From the NCBI RefSeq assembly GCF_037083825.1, contig NZ_JBAPLU010000008.1, forward strand, positions 1 to 64,000: 64,000 bases of DNA. The letters run 5' to 3'. The notes beneath the pieces were generated by a model. The model was not told the origin of the DNA, ran no database searches, and saw only the letters and a list, made by a program, of their open reading frames with translations. This document shows, in pieces, positions 46,820 to 55,953 of this stretch (the stretch's first letter is position 1; every line of letters starts with the position of its first letter). Position numbers and translations under genes: made by a program. Origin of the DNA: Klenkia sesuvii (GTDB lineage: Bacteria > Actinomycetota > Actinomycetes > Mycobacteriales > Geodermatophilaceae).

Positions 46820-47580
46820 CCCTCGTCCTCGCCGAGTGGGCCAAGCTGCTGACCACCAAGGTCGGCTACTGGCTCGTGCTGGTCGCCGCGCTCATGGCCG
46901 GCGGGTTCACCGCGCTGTTCACCGCCTTCGCCGGCGAGCAGGGCGGGCCGGGTGGGCCGGGCATCCCCGCGGTCGGCTCCGGGGGCTTCGCCGTGCTGGT
47001 CGCCAGCATCCCGTCGCAGGTCGTCGTCATCGCCGTCGTCCTCGGTGTCATCGGGACGACGCAGGAGTACCGCCACCGCACGGCCACCCCCACCTTCCTG
47101 GTCACGCCCCGGCGGGGGCGGGTGGTGGTCGCCAAGCTGGTCGCCTACGCGGTCGCCGGCCTGGCCCTGGCCGTGGCCGCGGTGGCCGCCACGGTCCTGG
47201 TGGCCACCGTGTACGGCGGTGCCCGCGGTGGGGCACCCGACTGGTCCGGCGACGCGCTGGGCGTCCTGCTGCGCTCGGGTCTGGCCCTGGTCGTCTACAC
47301 CGTGATCGGCGTCGGCGTCGGCGCCCTGGTGCGCAACCAGGTGGGCGCGGTCGTCGGCTCCCTGGTGTACCTGTTCGTCGTCGAGCCCATCATCCGCAGC
47401 GTCCCGGCCATCTCCGACGCCTACCAGTACCTGCCGGGCGGGGCGCTGGAGGCCATGACCGCGACCCTGCAGGGGCCGGACCTGCTCACCGCCTGGCAGG
47501 GCGGGCTGCTCCTGCTCGGATACGGTCTGGTCGCCGCCGTGCTGGGGACCGTCCTGGCCGTGCGCCGCGACGTGGTCTGA
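46816..47580 (+). CDS. ABC-2 type permease
   Basis: This 254-residue membrane protein has six predicted helices. It opens with an amphipathic 'LAEWAKLLTTKVGYWLVLVAALMAGGF' typical of ABC-2 permeases. Next come 'VVVIAVVLGVIGTTQEYRHRTATPTFLVTPRRGRV' (the coupling-helix region), and 'TVIGVGVGALVRNQVGAVVGSLVYLFVVEPII'. With the ATPase upstream it forms a heterodimeric-type exporter (two copies each) of unknown substrate. Confidence 0.88.
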   Translation: MTLVLAEWAKLLTTKVGYWLVLVAALMAGGFTALFTAFAGEQGGPGGPGIPAVGSGGFAVLVASIPSQVVVIAVVLGVIGTTQEYRHRTATPTFLVTPRRGRVVVAKLVAYAVAGLALAVAAVAATVLVATVYGGARGGAPDWSGDALGVLLRSGLALVVYTVIGVGVGALVRNQVGAVVGSLVYLFVVEPIIRSVPAISDAYQYLPGGALEAMTATLQGPDLLTAWQGGLLLLGYGLVAAVLGTVLAVRRDVV

Positions 47581-47635
47581 CCAACCGGCCCGGCCACCCG
47601 CGACACCGCGACCGACGAGCGATGAGGGCCACCCG

Positions 47636-48490
47636 ATGACCGAGCAGACACCGAACGCCGGCCCGACCACCGGCGAGCTCCGCGCCCTGCGGATGACCGC
47701 CCAGCGCCTGGCCGGGCTGGTGGCCGCCGGGGACACCGAGGCGGTCCGCACCGCCGTCCGGGACCAGCCGCGGCTGCTCTCGACCACCGTCGAGCGGGCC
47801 GGCCAGGACGGCTGGACGCCGCTCCACGTGGCCGTGGCCGAGGGCCGCGGGGACGTCGTCGACGTGCTGCTGGACGCCGGCGCCGACCTCGAGGCCCGCA
47901 CCGAGCTCGACCGCACCCCGCTGCACGTCGCACTCGAGCACGCCCCCGAGCTGGTCGACCCGCTGCTGGCCCGGGGGGCCGAGCCCGACGGCGCGGCCGC
48001 GGCCTACCTGGGCGACACCGACCGGCTGGCCGCACGGCTGGACTCCGGGGAGTCCTCGGTCCACGACGACGCCGAGACCTCCCTGCTGGAGTTCGCCGCC
48101 CTGGGTGGCTCGACCGCCACGGTGCAGCTGCTGCTGGACCGCGGCGCCGACCCCGACGACGGCGCCCTGCTGGCCGCCGCGCAGGCCGGGCACCCCGACG
48201 TGGTCAGCCAGCTGCTGTCCGCCGGCGCCCACGTCGACCGGCGCGACCCCGACACCGGCCGCACCGCCCTGCACGCCGCGGTGGCCGCCGGACCCGAGCG
48301 CGCCGGGCTCGACGTCGTCCGGCTGCTGCTGGCCGCCGGGGCCGACCGCGAGGCCACCACCTCCGACGGCGCCAGCGCCCTGGACATCGCACGGGTGGCC
48401 GCGGCCCGGCACCGGGTACCGGGGGACGGCTCCCCCACCCAGCACGACGCGCTGGTCGACCTGGTGGAGCACCCACCCGCCGATGAGTGA
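47636..48490 (+). CDS. Ankyrin-repeat protein
   Basis: This 284-residue cytosolic protein has at least six ankyrin-like repeats. The best are 'DGWTPLHVAVAEGRGDVVDVLLDAGADLEAR', 'TPLHVALEHAPELVDPLLARGAEPDG', 'LLEFAALGGSTATVQLLLDRGADPDD' and 'TALHAAVAAGPERAGLDVVRLLLAAGADREA' (shown in part). No membrane helix or signal is seen. Free-standing ankyrin proteins are uncommon in actinomycetes; the partner is unknown. It sits between the ABC exporter and kgd. Confidence 0.85.
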   Translation: MTEQTPNAGPTTGELRALRMTAQRLAGLVAAGDTEAVRTAVRDQPRLLSTTVERAGQDGWTPLHVAVAEGRGDVVDVLLDAGADLEARTELDRTPLHVALEHAPELVDPLLARGAEPDGAAAAYLGDTDRLAARLDSGESSVHDDAETSLLEFAALGGSTATVQLLLDRGADPDDGALLAAAQAGHPDVVSQLLSAGAHVDRRDPDTGRTALHAAVAAGPERAGLDVVRLLLAAGADREATTSDGASALDIARVAAARHRVPGDGSPTQHDALVDLVEHPPADE

Positions 48491-48621
48491 GGCACCACCC
48501 GGCCGCACGTGAGCCGGAGCACGTCACCCGCATCACCTCGCCGACGCCTGGACCCCGGTCCGGCCGGTAGCATCGGCAACCGGTCCAACGACGTCCACAG
48601 ACGAAGAAGGCACTCGACCCC

Positions 48622-51600
48622 GTGTCAAGCGTGAACTCATCCCAGCCCTCGGCGACGTCCAGCGCAGCCGCCGGATTCGGTACCAACGAGTGGCTGGTCG
48701 AGGAGATGTACCAGCAGTACCTCGCCGACCCCGGGAGCGTCGACCAGGCCTGGCACGACTTCTTCGACGACTACAAGCCCTCCGGCGACGAGGCCCCCCA
48801 GCAGGCCCCCCAGCAGGCCGCCCCGCAGGCCGCTCCGCCGCAGCCGGCCGCCCGGCCCCAGGCCACCACCCAGCAGGCGCCCACCCAGCAGGCGCCCACC
48901 CAGCCGGCGCCCACCCAGCAGGCTCGGCCGGCCACCGCGGACGCGGAGGGCTCGGCCACCCGGCCCAGCAGCCCCGAGGTCCCCGCCGGCACCGCGACGC
49001 CGGCCCCCCGCGCCACCCCGGTCGAGCCGGCCGGCACCGGCCCGGTCGTGGCCCGCCCGGCCGAGAAGGCCGCCGACCAGCAGCCCGCAGCCAAGGCCGA
49101 GCCGGCCGCCCAGGAGAAGCCCGTGAAGCCCGCCGAGAAGCCCGCTGCCGCCACCGAGGGCCCGCAGCGGACCGTGCTGCGGGGCGCCGCGGCCAGCGTC
49201 GTGAAGAACATGAACGCCTCGCTGACCGTGCCGACCGCCACCAGCGTGCGCGCCGTCCCCGCGAAGATGCTGGTCGACAACCGCATCGTCATCAACAACC
49301 ACCTGGCCCGCTCGCGCGGCGGCAAGGTGTCCTTCACCCACCTCATCGGCTACGCGCTGGTGCGGGCGCTCGACGACTTCCCCGAGATGAACGCGGCGTT
49401 CGCCGAGGTCGACGGCAAGCCCACCCTCGTGCAGCCCGAGCACGTCAACTTCGGCCTGGCGATCGACCTGCCCAAGCCCGACGGCACCCGGTCCCTGGTC
49501 GTGGCCAACATCAAGGCCGCCGAGGAGATGGACTTCGCCGCCTTCTGGGGCGCCTACGAGGACGTCATCCGGCGGGCCCGCGGCGGCAAGCTGACGATGG
49601 AGGACTTCACCGGCACCACGGTCAGCCTGACCAACCCCGGCACCGTGGGCACCAACCACTCGGTCCCGCGGCTGACCACCGGTCAGGGCACGATCGTGGG
49701 CGTCGGCGCGATGGACTACCCGGCCGAGTTCCAGGGCATGAGCCCCGAGACGCTGACCGACCTGGCCGTGGCCAAGACCATCACGCTGACCTCGACCTAC
49801 GACCACCGCATCATCCAGGGTGCCCAGTCCGGGGACTTCCTGCGCCGGCTGCACGGGTTGCTGCTGGGCGAGGACGGCTTCTACGACGGCGTCTTCGGCT
49901 CGCTGCGCATCCCCTACGAGCCGGTCCGCTGGGTGCCCGACGTCACCGTGCGCCACGAGGGCCAGATCGACAAGGGCGCCCGGGTCGTCGAGCTCATCGA
50001 GGCCTACCGGCGCAACGGCCACCTCATGGCCGACACCGACCCGCTCGAGTTCAAGGTGCGCACGCACCCCGACCTCGACATCACCCAGCACGGCCTCACG
50101 CTGTGGGACCTCGACCGGCAGTTCCCGGTCGGCGGGTTCGCCGGCGAGAAGGTGATGCCGCTGCGCGACGTCCTCGGCGTCCTGCGCAACTCGTACTGCC
50201 GCACCGTCGGCATCGAGTACATGCACATCACCGACCCCGAGGAGCGCGAGTGGCTCCAGAAGCGCATCGAGGTCAAGCACGACGCCCCCGACCGGGCCAA
50301 GCAGAAGCACGTGCTGGGCCGGCTCAACGCCGCCGAGGCGTTCGAGACCTTCCTGCAGACCAAGTACGTGGGGCAGAAGCGGTTCTCGCTCGAGGGCGGT
50401 GAGTCGGTCATCCCGCTGCTCGACGAGGTGCTGGTGGCCTCCACCGAGTACGAGCTCGACGAGGTCGCCATCGGCATGCCGCACCGCGGTCGGCTGAACG
50501 TGCTGGCCAACGTGCTGCAGAAGCCGTACTCGAAGATCTTCGGCGAGTTCGAGGGCAACATCGACCCGGGCACGGTGCAGGGCTCCGGCGACGTGAAGTA
50601 CCACCTGGGGGCCACCGGCCACTTCCAGCACCCCTCGCGCGACGCCGGCATCACCGTCTCGCTGACCTCCAACCCCAGCCACCTCGAGGCCGTCAACCCG
50701 GTGCTCGAGGGCATCGTGCGGGCCAAGCAGGACATCCTCGACAAGGGCGAGGACGGCTTCACCGTGCTGCCGGTGCTGCTGCACGGCGACAGCGCGTTCG
50801 CCGGGCAGGGCGTGGTCGCCGAGACGCTCAACCTCTCCCAGCTGCGCGGCTACCGCACCGGCGGCACCGTGCACGTGGTGGTCAACAACCAGGTCGGCTT
50901 CACGACCAGCCCGGCCGCGGCCCGCTCGAGCCTGTACTCCACCGACGTCGCCCGGATGATTGGCGCCCCGGTCTTCCACGTGAACGGCGACGACCCCGAG
51001 GCGTGCGTGCGGGTGGCCCGGCTGGCGGTCGACTACCGCCAGGCGTTCCGCAAGGACGTCGTGATCGACATGGTCTGCTACCGCCGGCGGGGCCACAACG
51101 AGGGCGACGACCCGTCGATGACCCAGCCGTTGATGTACGACATCATCGACCGCAAGCGCTCGGTCCGGAAGCTGTACACCGAGGCACTGGTGGGCCGGGG
51201 CGACATCACCCTGGCCGAGGCCGAGGAGGCCCTGAAGGACTACCGCGGTCAGCTCGAGCGGGCCTTCGCCGAGACCCACGACGCGCAGGACTCCTCCAAG
51301 CAGGTGCGCCCGGTCGACCAGCGCCCCTCGGAGTCGGCCAAGACCGCGATCACCACCGAGGTGCTCAAGGCCGTCGGCGACGCGCACGTGTCGCTGCCGC
51401 AGGACTTCACCGTGCACCCCAAGCTGCAGAAGATGCTCGAGCGCCGGGCCGCCATGGTCAGCGAGGGCGGCATCGACTGGGCCATGGGCGAGCTGCTGGC
51501 GTTCGGGTCGCTGCTCATGCAGGGCGTGCCGGTGCGGCTGGCCGGCCAGGACTCCCGGCGCGGCACCTTCGTGCAGCGGCACTCGGTGCTCATCGACCGG

Positions 51601-52512
51601 GAGGACGCCGAGGAGTACACCCCGATCGCCAACCTCGCCGAGGACCAGGCCCGGTTCTTCGTCTACGACTCGTTGCTCAGCGAGTACGCCGCGGTCGGCT
51701 TCGAGTACGGCTACTCGGTGGCCCGCCCCGACGCGCTGGTGCTCTGGGAGGCGCAGTTCGGCGACTTCGTCGACGGTGCGCAGCTGATCATCGACGAGTT
51801 CATCTCCTCCGGCGAGGCCAAGTGGGGCCAGCGGTCGGGCGTCGTCCTGCTGCTCCCGCACGGCCTCGAGGGCCAGGGCCCCGACCACTCCAGCGGCCGG
51901 CCCGAGCGCTTCCTGCAGCTGTGCGCCGAGAACAACATGACCGTCGCCAACTGCTCGACCCCGGCGAACTACTTCCACCTGCTGCGCCGCCAGGCGCTGT
52001 CGGAGACCCACCGCCCGCTGGTCGTGTTCACCCCGAAGTCGCTGCTGCGCGCCAAGGCCGCGGTCAGCGCGGTCGAGGAGTTCACCGACGACCGGTTCCG
52101 TCCCGTGCTGGGCGACCCGGGCGTGGGGGGCGAGCCGCTGGAGGACGCCGCTGTCCGTCGTGTCCTGCTGTGCAGCGGCAAGGTCGCCTACGACCTGCTC
52201 GCCGCCCGCGAGGCCGAGGGCACCGACGACGTCGCCGTCGTCCGGGTCGAGCAGCTCTACCCCCTGCCCACCAGCGAGCTGGTGCAGGTCCTGGAGCGCT
52301 ACCCGAACGCCGCCGACGTGGTGTGGGTGCAGGAGGAGCCGGCCAACATGGGCGCCTGGCAGTTCATGGCGGTCAACCTGCCCGCCGAGCTGCCCGCGGG
52401 GAAGAAGCTCGACGTGGTCAGCCGCAAGGCCTCGGCCAGCCCGGCCGTCGGTTCGGCCAAGGTGCACGAGGCCGAGCAGAAGGACCTGGTCCGTCGCGCC
52501 TTCGGGCAGTAG
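48622..52512 (+). CDS. kgd: Multifunctional 2-oxoglutarate metabolism enzyme (2-oxoglutarate decarboxylase/dehydrogenase E1, KGD)
   Basis: This TCA-cycle enzyme, 1296 residues, is a fusion of an E2-like and an E1o part, as in mycobacteria. The N-terminus 'NEWLVEEMYQQYLADPGSVDQAWHDFF' is the OdhA segment, followed by a Pro/Gln/Ala linker (residues 50-180). The acyltransferase-like domain holds 'TYDHRIIQGAQSGDFL' (catalytic His). The TPP-dependent E1 has 'MPHRGRLNVLANVL', 'GDSAFAGQGVVAETLNLSQ' and 'VVVNNQVGFTTSP'. In mycobacteria the N-terminus binds the GarA regulator; the motif for this was not checked. It is followed after 15 bases by the DUF6104 gene. Confidence 0.97.
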   Translation: MSSVNSSQPSATSSAAAGFGTNEWLVEEMYQQYLADPGSVDQAWHDFFDDYKPSGDEAPQQAPQQAAPQAAPPQPAARPQATTQQAPTQQAPTQPAPTQQARPATADAEGSATRPSSPEVPAGTATPAPRATPVEPAGTGPVVARPAEKAADQQPAAKAEPAAQEKPVKPAEKPAAATEGPQRTVLRGAAASVVKNMNASLTVPTATSVRAVPAKMLVDNRIVINNHLARSRGGKVSFTHLIGYALVRALDDFPEMNAAFAEVDGKPTLVQPEHVNFGLAIDLPKPDGTRSLVVANIKAAEEMDFAAFWGAYEDVIRRARGGKLTMEDFTGTTVSLTNPGTVGTNHSVPRLTTGQGTIVGVGAMDYPAEFQGMSPETLTDLAVAKTITLTSTYDHRIIQGAQSGDFLRRLHGLLLGEDGFYDGVFGSLRIPYEPVRWVPDVTVRHEGQIDKGARVVELIEAYRRNGHLMADTDPLEFKVRTHPDLDITQHGLTLWDLDRQFPVGGFAGEKVMPLRDVLGVLRNSYCRTVGIEYMHITDPEEREWLQKRIEVKHDAPDRAKQKHVLGRLNAAEAFETFLQTKYVGQKRFSLEGGESVIPLLDEVLVASTEYELDEVAIGMPHRGRLNVLANVLQKPYSKIFGEFEGNIDPGTVQGSGDVKYHLGATGHFQHPSRDAGITVSLTSNPSHLEAVNPVLEGIVRAKQDILDKGEDGFTVLPVLLHGDSAFAGQGVVAETLNLSQLRGYRTGGTVHVVVNNQVGFTTSPAAARSSLYSTDVARMIGAPVFHVNGDDPEACVRVARLAVDYRQAFRKDVVIDMVCYRRRGHNEGDDPSMTQPLMYDIIDRKRSVRKLYTEALVGRGDITLAEAEEALKDYRGQLERAFAETHDAQDSSKQVRPVDQRPSESAKTAITTEVLKAVGDAHVSLPQDFTVHPKLQKMLERRAAMVSEGGIDWAMGELLAFGSLLMQGVPVRLAGQDSRRGTFVQRHSVLIDREDAEEYTPIANLAEDQARFFVYDSLLSEYAAVGFEYGYSVARPDALVLWEAQFGDFVDGAQLIIDEFISSGEAKWGQRSGVVLLLPHGLEGQGPDHSSGRPERFLQLCAENNMTVANCSTPANYFHLLRRQALSETHRPLVVFTPKSLLRAKAAVSAVEEFTDDRFRPVLGDPGVGGEPLEDAAVRRVLLCSGKVAYDLLAAREAEGTDDVAVVRVEQLYPLPTSELVQVLERYPNAADVVWVQEEPANMGAWQFMAVNLPAELPAGKKLDVVSRKASASPAVGSAKVHEAEQKDLVRRAFGQ
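48868..48927 (+). repeat. 15-bp repeats in the kgd linker
   Basis: The unit cagcaggcgcccacc is repeated about four times (one copy imperfect), encoding 'QQAPTQQAPTQPAPTQQA' in the disordered linker. Copy number may vary between strains; no function is claimed. Confidence 0.7.
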
Positions 52513-52527
52513 GTCGGGGCGCGCACC

Positions 52528-52713
52528 GTGTACTTCACCGACCGCGGCATCGAGGAGCTGGTCACCCGCCGGGGCGAGGAGGAGGTCTCCCTCGCCTGGC
52601 TGGGTGACCAGCTGCAGGCCTTCGTCGACGAGTTCCCCGACTTCGAGGTCCCGGTCGAACGGCTGGCCACCTGGCTGGCCCGCGGCGGCACGGGCGACGA
52701 CGACGAGGTCTGA
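52528..52713 (+). CDS. Small conserved DUF6104-like protein after kgd
   Basis: This 61-residue acidic protein starts at a GTG. The sequence 'YFTDRGIEELVTRRGEEEVSLAWLGDQLQAFVDE' shows amphipathic helices, and the end is 'GDDDEV'. It is not secreted and has no cysteine. It lies 15 bases after kgd in the same direction, so it is cotranscribed. I recall small DUF6104 proteins in this place in other actinomycetes; the function is unknown and could relate to kgd. Confidence 0.75.
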   Translation: MYFTDRGIEELVTRRGEEEVSLAWLGDQLQAFVDEFPDFEVPVERLATWLARGGTGDDDEV

Positions 52714-52726
52714 CCGCCGTACCCCG

Positions 52727-53902
52727 ATGCTGCTGCTGGGGGCGCTGTCGGCGTTCGGCCCCCTGTCGATGGACCTGTACCTGCCCGCGCTCCCCTCGCT
52801 GGAGACGGAGTTCGGGTCCGGTCAAGGCGCAGCACAGCTGACGCTGACCTCGGTGGCCGTCGGGCTCGCCGCGGGCCAGCTGGTCGCGGGCCCGCTGTCG
52901 GACCGGTTCGGCCGCCGCGTGCCCGTGCTGGTCGGGGTGGCCGCCTACACGCTGGCGTCGGTGCTGTGCGCCCTGTCGCCGTCGGTGTGGGTGCTGGTCG
53001 GCGTCCGGCTGCTGCAGGGCCTGGCCGGCGCGGCCGGCATCGTGCTGGCCCGGGCCATCATCCGGGACACCACCGAGGGCGTGGCGGCCGCTCGGGCGTT
53101 CGCGCTGCTGGCCTCGATCGGCGGTGCGGCCCCGGTGCTGGCCCCGGTGCTGGGCGGTCAGCTGCTGCGGGTCACCGACTGGCGGGGCGTGTTCGGCGCC
53201 CTGGCCATCATCGGGTTGGTGCTGCTGGTGGCCGCCGCATGGCGGTTGCCCGAGACGCTCGCGCCCCACCACCGGGTGCGCGGCGGGGCCAGGGCGTCGG
53301 TGCGGAATGCCCGCGAGCTGCTCGGACGGCCGACGTTCCGCAACGCCGTGCTGGCCCAGGGCCTCGGGTTCGGGGTGTTGTTCACCTACATCTCGACGTC
53401 GTCGTTCGTCCTGCAGGGCGGGTACGGGCTCACCCCGGTGCAGTTCAGCCTGGTCTTCGCCGCCAACGGCACCGGCATCGTGCTGGTCGGCCAGCTGTCC
53501 CGGGCCGTGGTGGCCCGCACCGGACCGCGCGCCCTGCTGCGGGCCGGTCTCGTGCTGCAGCTGCTGACCGGGGCAGGCCTCCTGGTCGCCGCCGTCGCCG
53601 GGGCGGGCCTGCCGGTCGTGCTGCCGCTGCTGGCCCTGGCCGTGTCGGCCACCGGGTTGGTGCTGCCCAACGCGACGGCCGTCGCGATGAGCGGTGCCGC
53701 ACGGACAGCCGGCACGGCCGCGGCCCTGGTCGGGGCGGCCCAGTTCGCCGTCGCCGGGGTGGGTGCACCGCTGGCCGGGCTCGGGGCCGCCGGCACCCTG
53801 CTGCCGATGGCCGTCGTCATGGCCGGCTACGCGACGCTCGGCACCGTCGCGGCCCTGCGCCTACCGGCCGACAACGCGGCCCTCCTCCCGTCCCAGCGTT
53901 GA
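52727..53902 (+). CDS. Bcr/CflA-family drug/sulfonamide MFS efflux transporter
   Basis: This 391-residue 12-helix MFS protein has the Bcr/CflA opening 'LLGALSAFGPLSMDLYLPALPSLETEFGSGQG', followed by the loop 'GPLSDRFGRRVPVLVG' and 'GAAGIVLARAIIRDTTEG'. The ATG at 52727 is the first in-frame start after the DUF6104 stop. The stop codon lies inside the left arm of the palindromic repeat at 53897. The drug specificity is unknown. Confidence 0.9.
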   Translation: MLLLGALSAFGPLSMDLYLPALPSLETEFGSGQGAAQLTLTSVAVGLAAGQLVAGPLSDRFGRRVPVLVGVAAYTLASVLCALSPSVWVLVGVRLLQGLAGAAGIVLARAIIRDTTEGVAAARAFALLASIGGAAPVLAPVLGGQLLRVTDWRGVFGALAIIGLVLLVAAAWRLPETLAPHHRVRGGARASVRNARELLGRPTFRNAVLAQGLGFGVLFTYISTSSFVLQGGYGLTPVQFSLVFAANGTGIVLVGQLSRAVVARTGPRALLRAGLVLQLLTGAGLLVAAVAGAGLPVVLPLLALAVSATGLVLPNATAVAMSGAARTAGTAAALVGAAQFAVAGVGAPLAGLGAAGTLLPMAVVMAGYATLGTVAALRLPADNAALLPSQR

Positions 53903-53971
53903 TCATGCGGATCGGCAACGGCGGCACGCTGCCGACCGGCGTGTCCCCGTTGCGGTTCTGCATGATCAACG
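53897..53971. repeat. 75-bp palindromic repeat element
   Basis: The arms CGTTGATCATGC (53897-53908) and GCATGATCAACG (53960-53971) are perfect 12-bp inverted repeats. The inner sequences CGGCAACGG and CCGTTGCGG pair at 8 of 9 positions, and further inner pairs exist. The whole folds into one long hairpin between two co-directional genes. I read it as a REP/MITE-like element; it may also act as terminator. Confidence 0.65.
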
Positions 53972-53994
53972 TGGGGTGAGTCGACCATGGTGGG

Positions 53995-54699
53995 GTGCTC
54001 GGTCACTCCCACGCCCTGTCCGGGCTCGCCGTCGGCGCGGCCACGCTGCCCGTCGCCCCCGTCTCCGGGACGGTCGCCCAGCTGGGGTGGGTGGCCGCGG
54101 TCGGGGGCATGGCGATGCTGCCCGACCTCGACCAGCGCGGCTCGACCATCTCGCGGATGTGGGGCCCGCTCACCGAGGTGCCGTCGGGCATCGTCGGGAG
54201 GCTGACCGGCGGCCACCGGCACGGCACCCACGACGCCGTCCTGGCCCCGCTGGCCTTCGGCGGGCTCGCGCTCGCCGCCGCCCAGGCGCGCTGGGCCTCG
54301 CTCCTGCTGCTCGCGCTGGCCATCGGGCTCGCGCTGCGCGCGCTGCACGTCGTCGTCCCCGGTCGGTTCGAGGAGACGGTGGTCGGCAACCTCGTGCTGT
54401 CCTGGGGCGGCGCGTGGCTGCTGCTGGCGCACTCTCCCGAGCCGACCTGGCTGCCGATCGCGGTGGCCCTCGGCGTGCTGGTGCACATCGCGGGGGACTT
54501 CCTGACCTGCGGCGGGGTACCGGTGCCGCTGGTCTGGCTGGTGCGCCCCCGGGCCGAGGTCGCGTTCTCGCCGATGCAGACCGGCGGCTTCACCGAGAAG
54601 GTGCTGCTCGTCCCGGCCTTCGTGGTGGCCACCCTGGTGCTGCTGTGGGTGAACCTGCCGGCGGCGGAGGTCCTGGACGGGCTCACCGCCGCCGGCTGA
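53995..54699 (+). CDS. Metal-dependent membrane hydrolase (YdjM-like)
   Basis: This 234-residue membrane protein has the YdjM pattern: 'LGHSHALSGLAVGAATLP', 'GGMAMLPDLDQRGSTISR' (metal-ligand Asp), 'RHGTHDAVLAPLAF' (His-x3-H), and 'HIAGDFLTCGGVPVPLVW'. These His and Asp residues are the expected metal site. It has about five membrane helices. The GTG at 53995 is preceded by few purines, so the start is uncertain. It is convergent with the malic enzyme gene. Confidence 0.8.
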   Translation: MLGHSHALSGLAVGAATLPVAPVSGTVAQLGWVAAVGGMAMLPDLDQRGSTISRMWGPLTEVPSGIVGRLTGGHRHGTHDAVLAPLAFGGLALAAAQARWASLLLLALAIGLALRALHVVVPGRFEETVVGNLVLSWGGAWLLLAHSPEPTWLPIAVALGVLVHIAGDFLTCGGVPVPLVWLVRPRAEVAFSPMQTGGFTEKVLLVPAFVVATLVLLWVNLPAAEVLDGLTAAG

Positions 54700-54702
54700 G
54701 GG

Positions 54703-55890
54703 TCACCGGCCGATCGTCTCCCGCACCACGCCCTCGGCGCGGGCCGCGTCGGCCACCGCGGCGGCCACGGCCTCGGCCACCCGACGGTCCAGCGGCGAGG
54801 GCACGACGTACTCCGGCGCCAGGTCGTCGCCCACCACGCCCGCGATGGCGGTCGCGGCGGCCAGCTTCATCCCCTCGGTGATCGCGGTCGCGCCGGCGTC
54901 GATGGCCCCGCGGAACACCCCGGGGAAGGCCAGCACGTTGTTGATCTGGTTGGGCAGGTCGCTGCGCCCGGTGGCGACGACGGCCGCGTACCTCGCCGCC
55001 ATCTGCGGGTCGACCTCGGGGGTGGGGTTGGCCAGCGAGAACACGATGCCGCCCGGGGCCATCGCGGCGATGGCCTCCTCGGCCACCGATCCGCCGGACA
55101 GGCCCAGGTAGACGTCGGCGCCGGCGAGGGCGTCGACCATCGACCCGGCGCGGCCGGTCGGGTTCGTGTGCTCCACCAGCCACTGCTTGGTCCCGGTGAG
55201 GCCGTCGCGCCCGGCGTGCAGCAGGCCCTTCGAGTCGGCGACGGCGATCTCGCCGATGCCGGCCTCGAGGAGGATCTTCGTGCAGGCCACGCCGGCCGCG
55301 CCCGCACCGGACACCACCACCCGCAGGTCGGCCAGCTGGCGCCCGGTCACCCGCGCCGCGTTGCGCAGCGCCGCGAGCACCACGATCGCCGTCCCGTGCT
55401 GGTCGTCGTGCATGACCGGGATCTGCAGCTGCTCCTTGAGCCGCGCCTCGATCTCGAAGCAGCGCGGGGCGCTGATGTCCTCGAGGTTGATCCCGCCGAA
55501 GGAGGGCGCGATGGCGCGGACGGCGGCCACGACCTCGTCGGGGTCGGTCGTGGAGAGCACGACCGGCACCGAGTCCAGCCCGCCGAACTCCCGGAACAGG
55601 CAGGCCTTCCCCTCCATCACCGGCAGCGCGGCGGCCGGCCCGATGTCACCCAGGCCCAGGACGGCGGTGCCGTCGGAGACCACCGCGACCACGCGGGGGG
55701 CCCACGTGAAGCGCCGGGCGAGCTCGGGCTCGGCGGCGATCGCGCTGGAGACGCGGGCCACCCCCGGGGTGTAGGTGAGGGCGAGGTCGTCGATCGACGT
55801 GATGGCGCCCTTGGTCTGCACCGAGAGCTTGCCGCCCTCGTGCACCGCGAAGGCGGGGTCGTCGGCGAACCGGTCGGTCGAGGCGGTCAT
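54703..55890 (-). CDS. NAD(P)-dependent malic enzyme
   Basis: It decarboxylates malate to pyruvate. The 395-residue protein has the family motifs 'LTYTPGVARVSSAI', 'GDIGPAAALPVMEGKACLF', 'HDDQHGTAIVVLAAL', 'VVVSGAGAAGVACTKIL' (nucleotide site) and 'NPTPEVDP'. It lacks the C-terminal phosphotransacetylase-like domain of large bacterial malic enzymes, so it is the short form. The ATG at 55890 is chosen; a start 9 codons upstream (MSMGSTESV) is possible. The coenzyme preference is not obvious. Confidence 0.94.
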   Translation of the reverse strand: MTASTDRFADDPAFAVHEGGKLSVQTKGAITSIDDLALTYTPGVARVSSAIAAEPELARRFTWAPRVVAVVSDGTAVLGLGDIGPAAALPVMEGKACLFREFGGLDSVPVVLSTTDPDEVVAAVRAIAPSFGGINLEDISAPRCFEIEARLKEQLQIPVMHDDQHGTAIVVLAALRNAARVTGRQLADLRVVVSGAGAAGVACTKILLEAGIGEIAVADSKGLLHAGRDGLTGTKQWLVEHTNPTGRAGSMVDALAGADVYLGLSGGSVAEEAIAAMAPGGIVFSLANPTPEVDPQMAARYAAVVATGRSDLPNQINNVLAFPGVFRGAIDAGATAITEGMKLAAATAIAGVVGDDLAPEYVVPSPLDRRVAEAVAAAVADAARAEGVVRETIGR

Positions 55891-55953
55891 GACACTCTCC
55901 GTTGAGCCCATGGACACGGAAGCGTAGGCCAGCCCGGGCCTGCCCGGCCCGGC

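Noticed and set aside
48637..52467. 1276-codon minus-strand frame opposite kgd
   Set aside because: An exact antisense of an unmistakable conserved gene, rich in His/Gln/Val/Gly and without family motifs.
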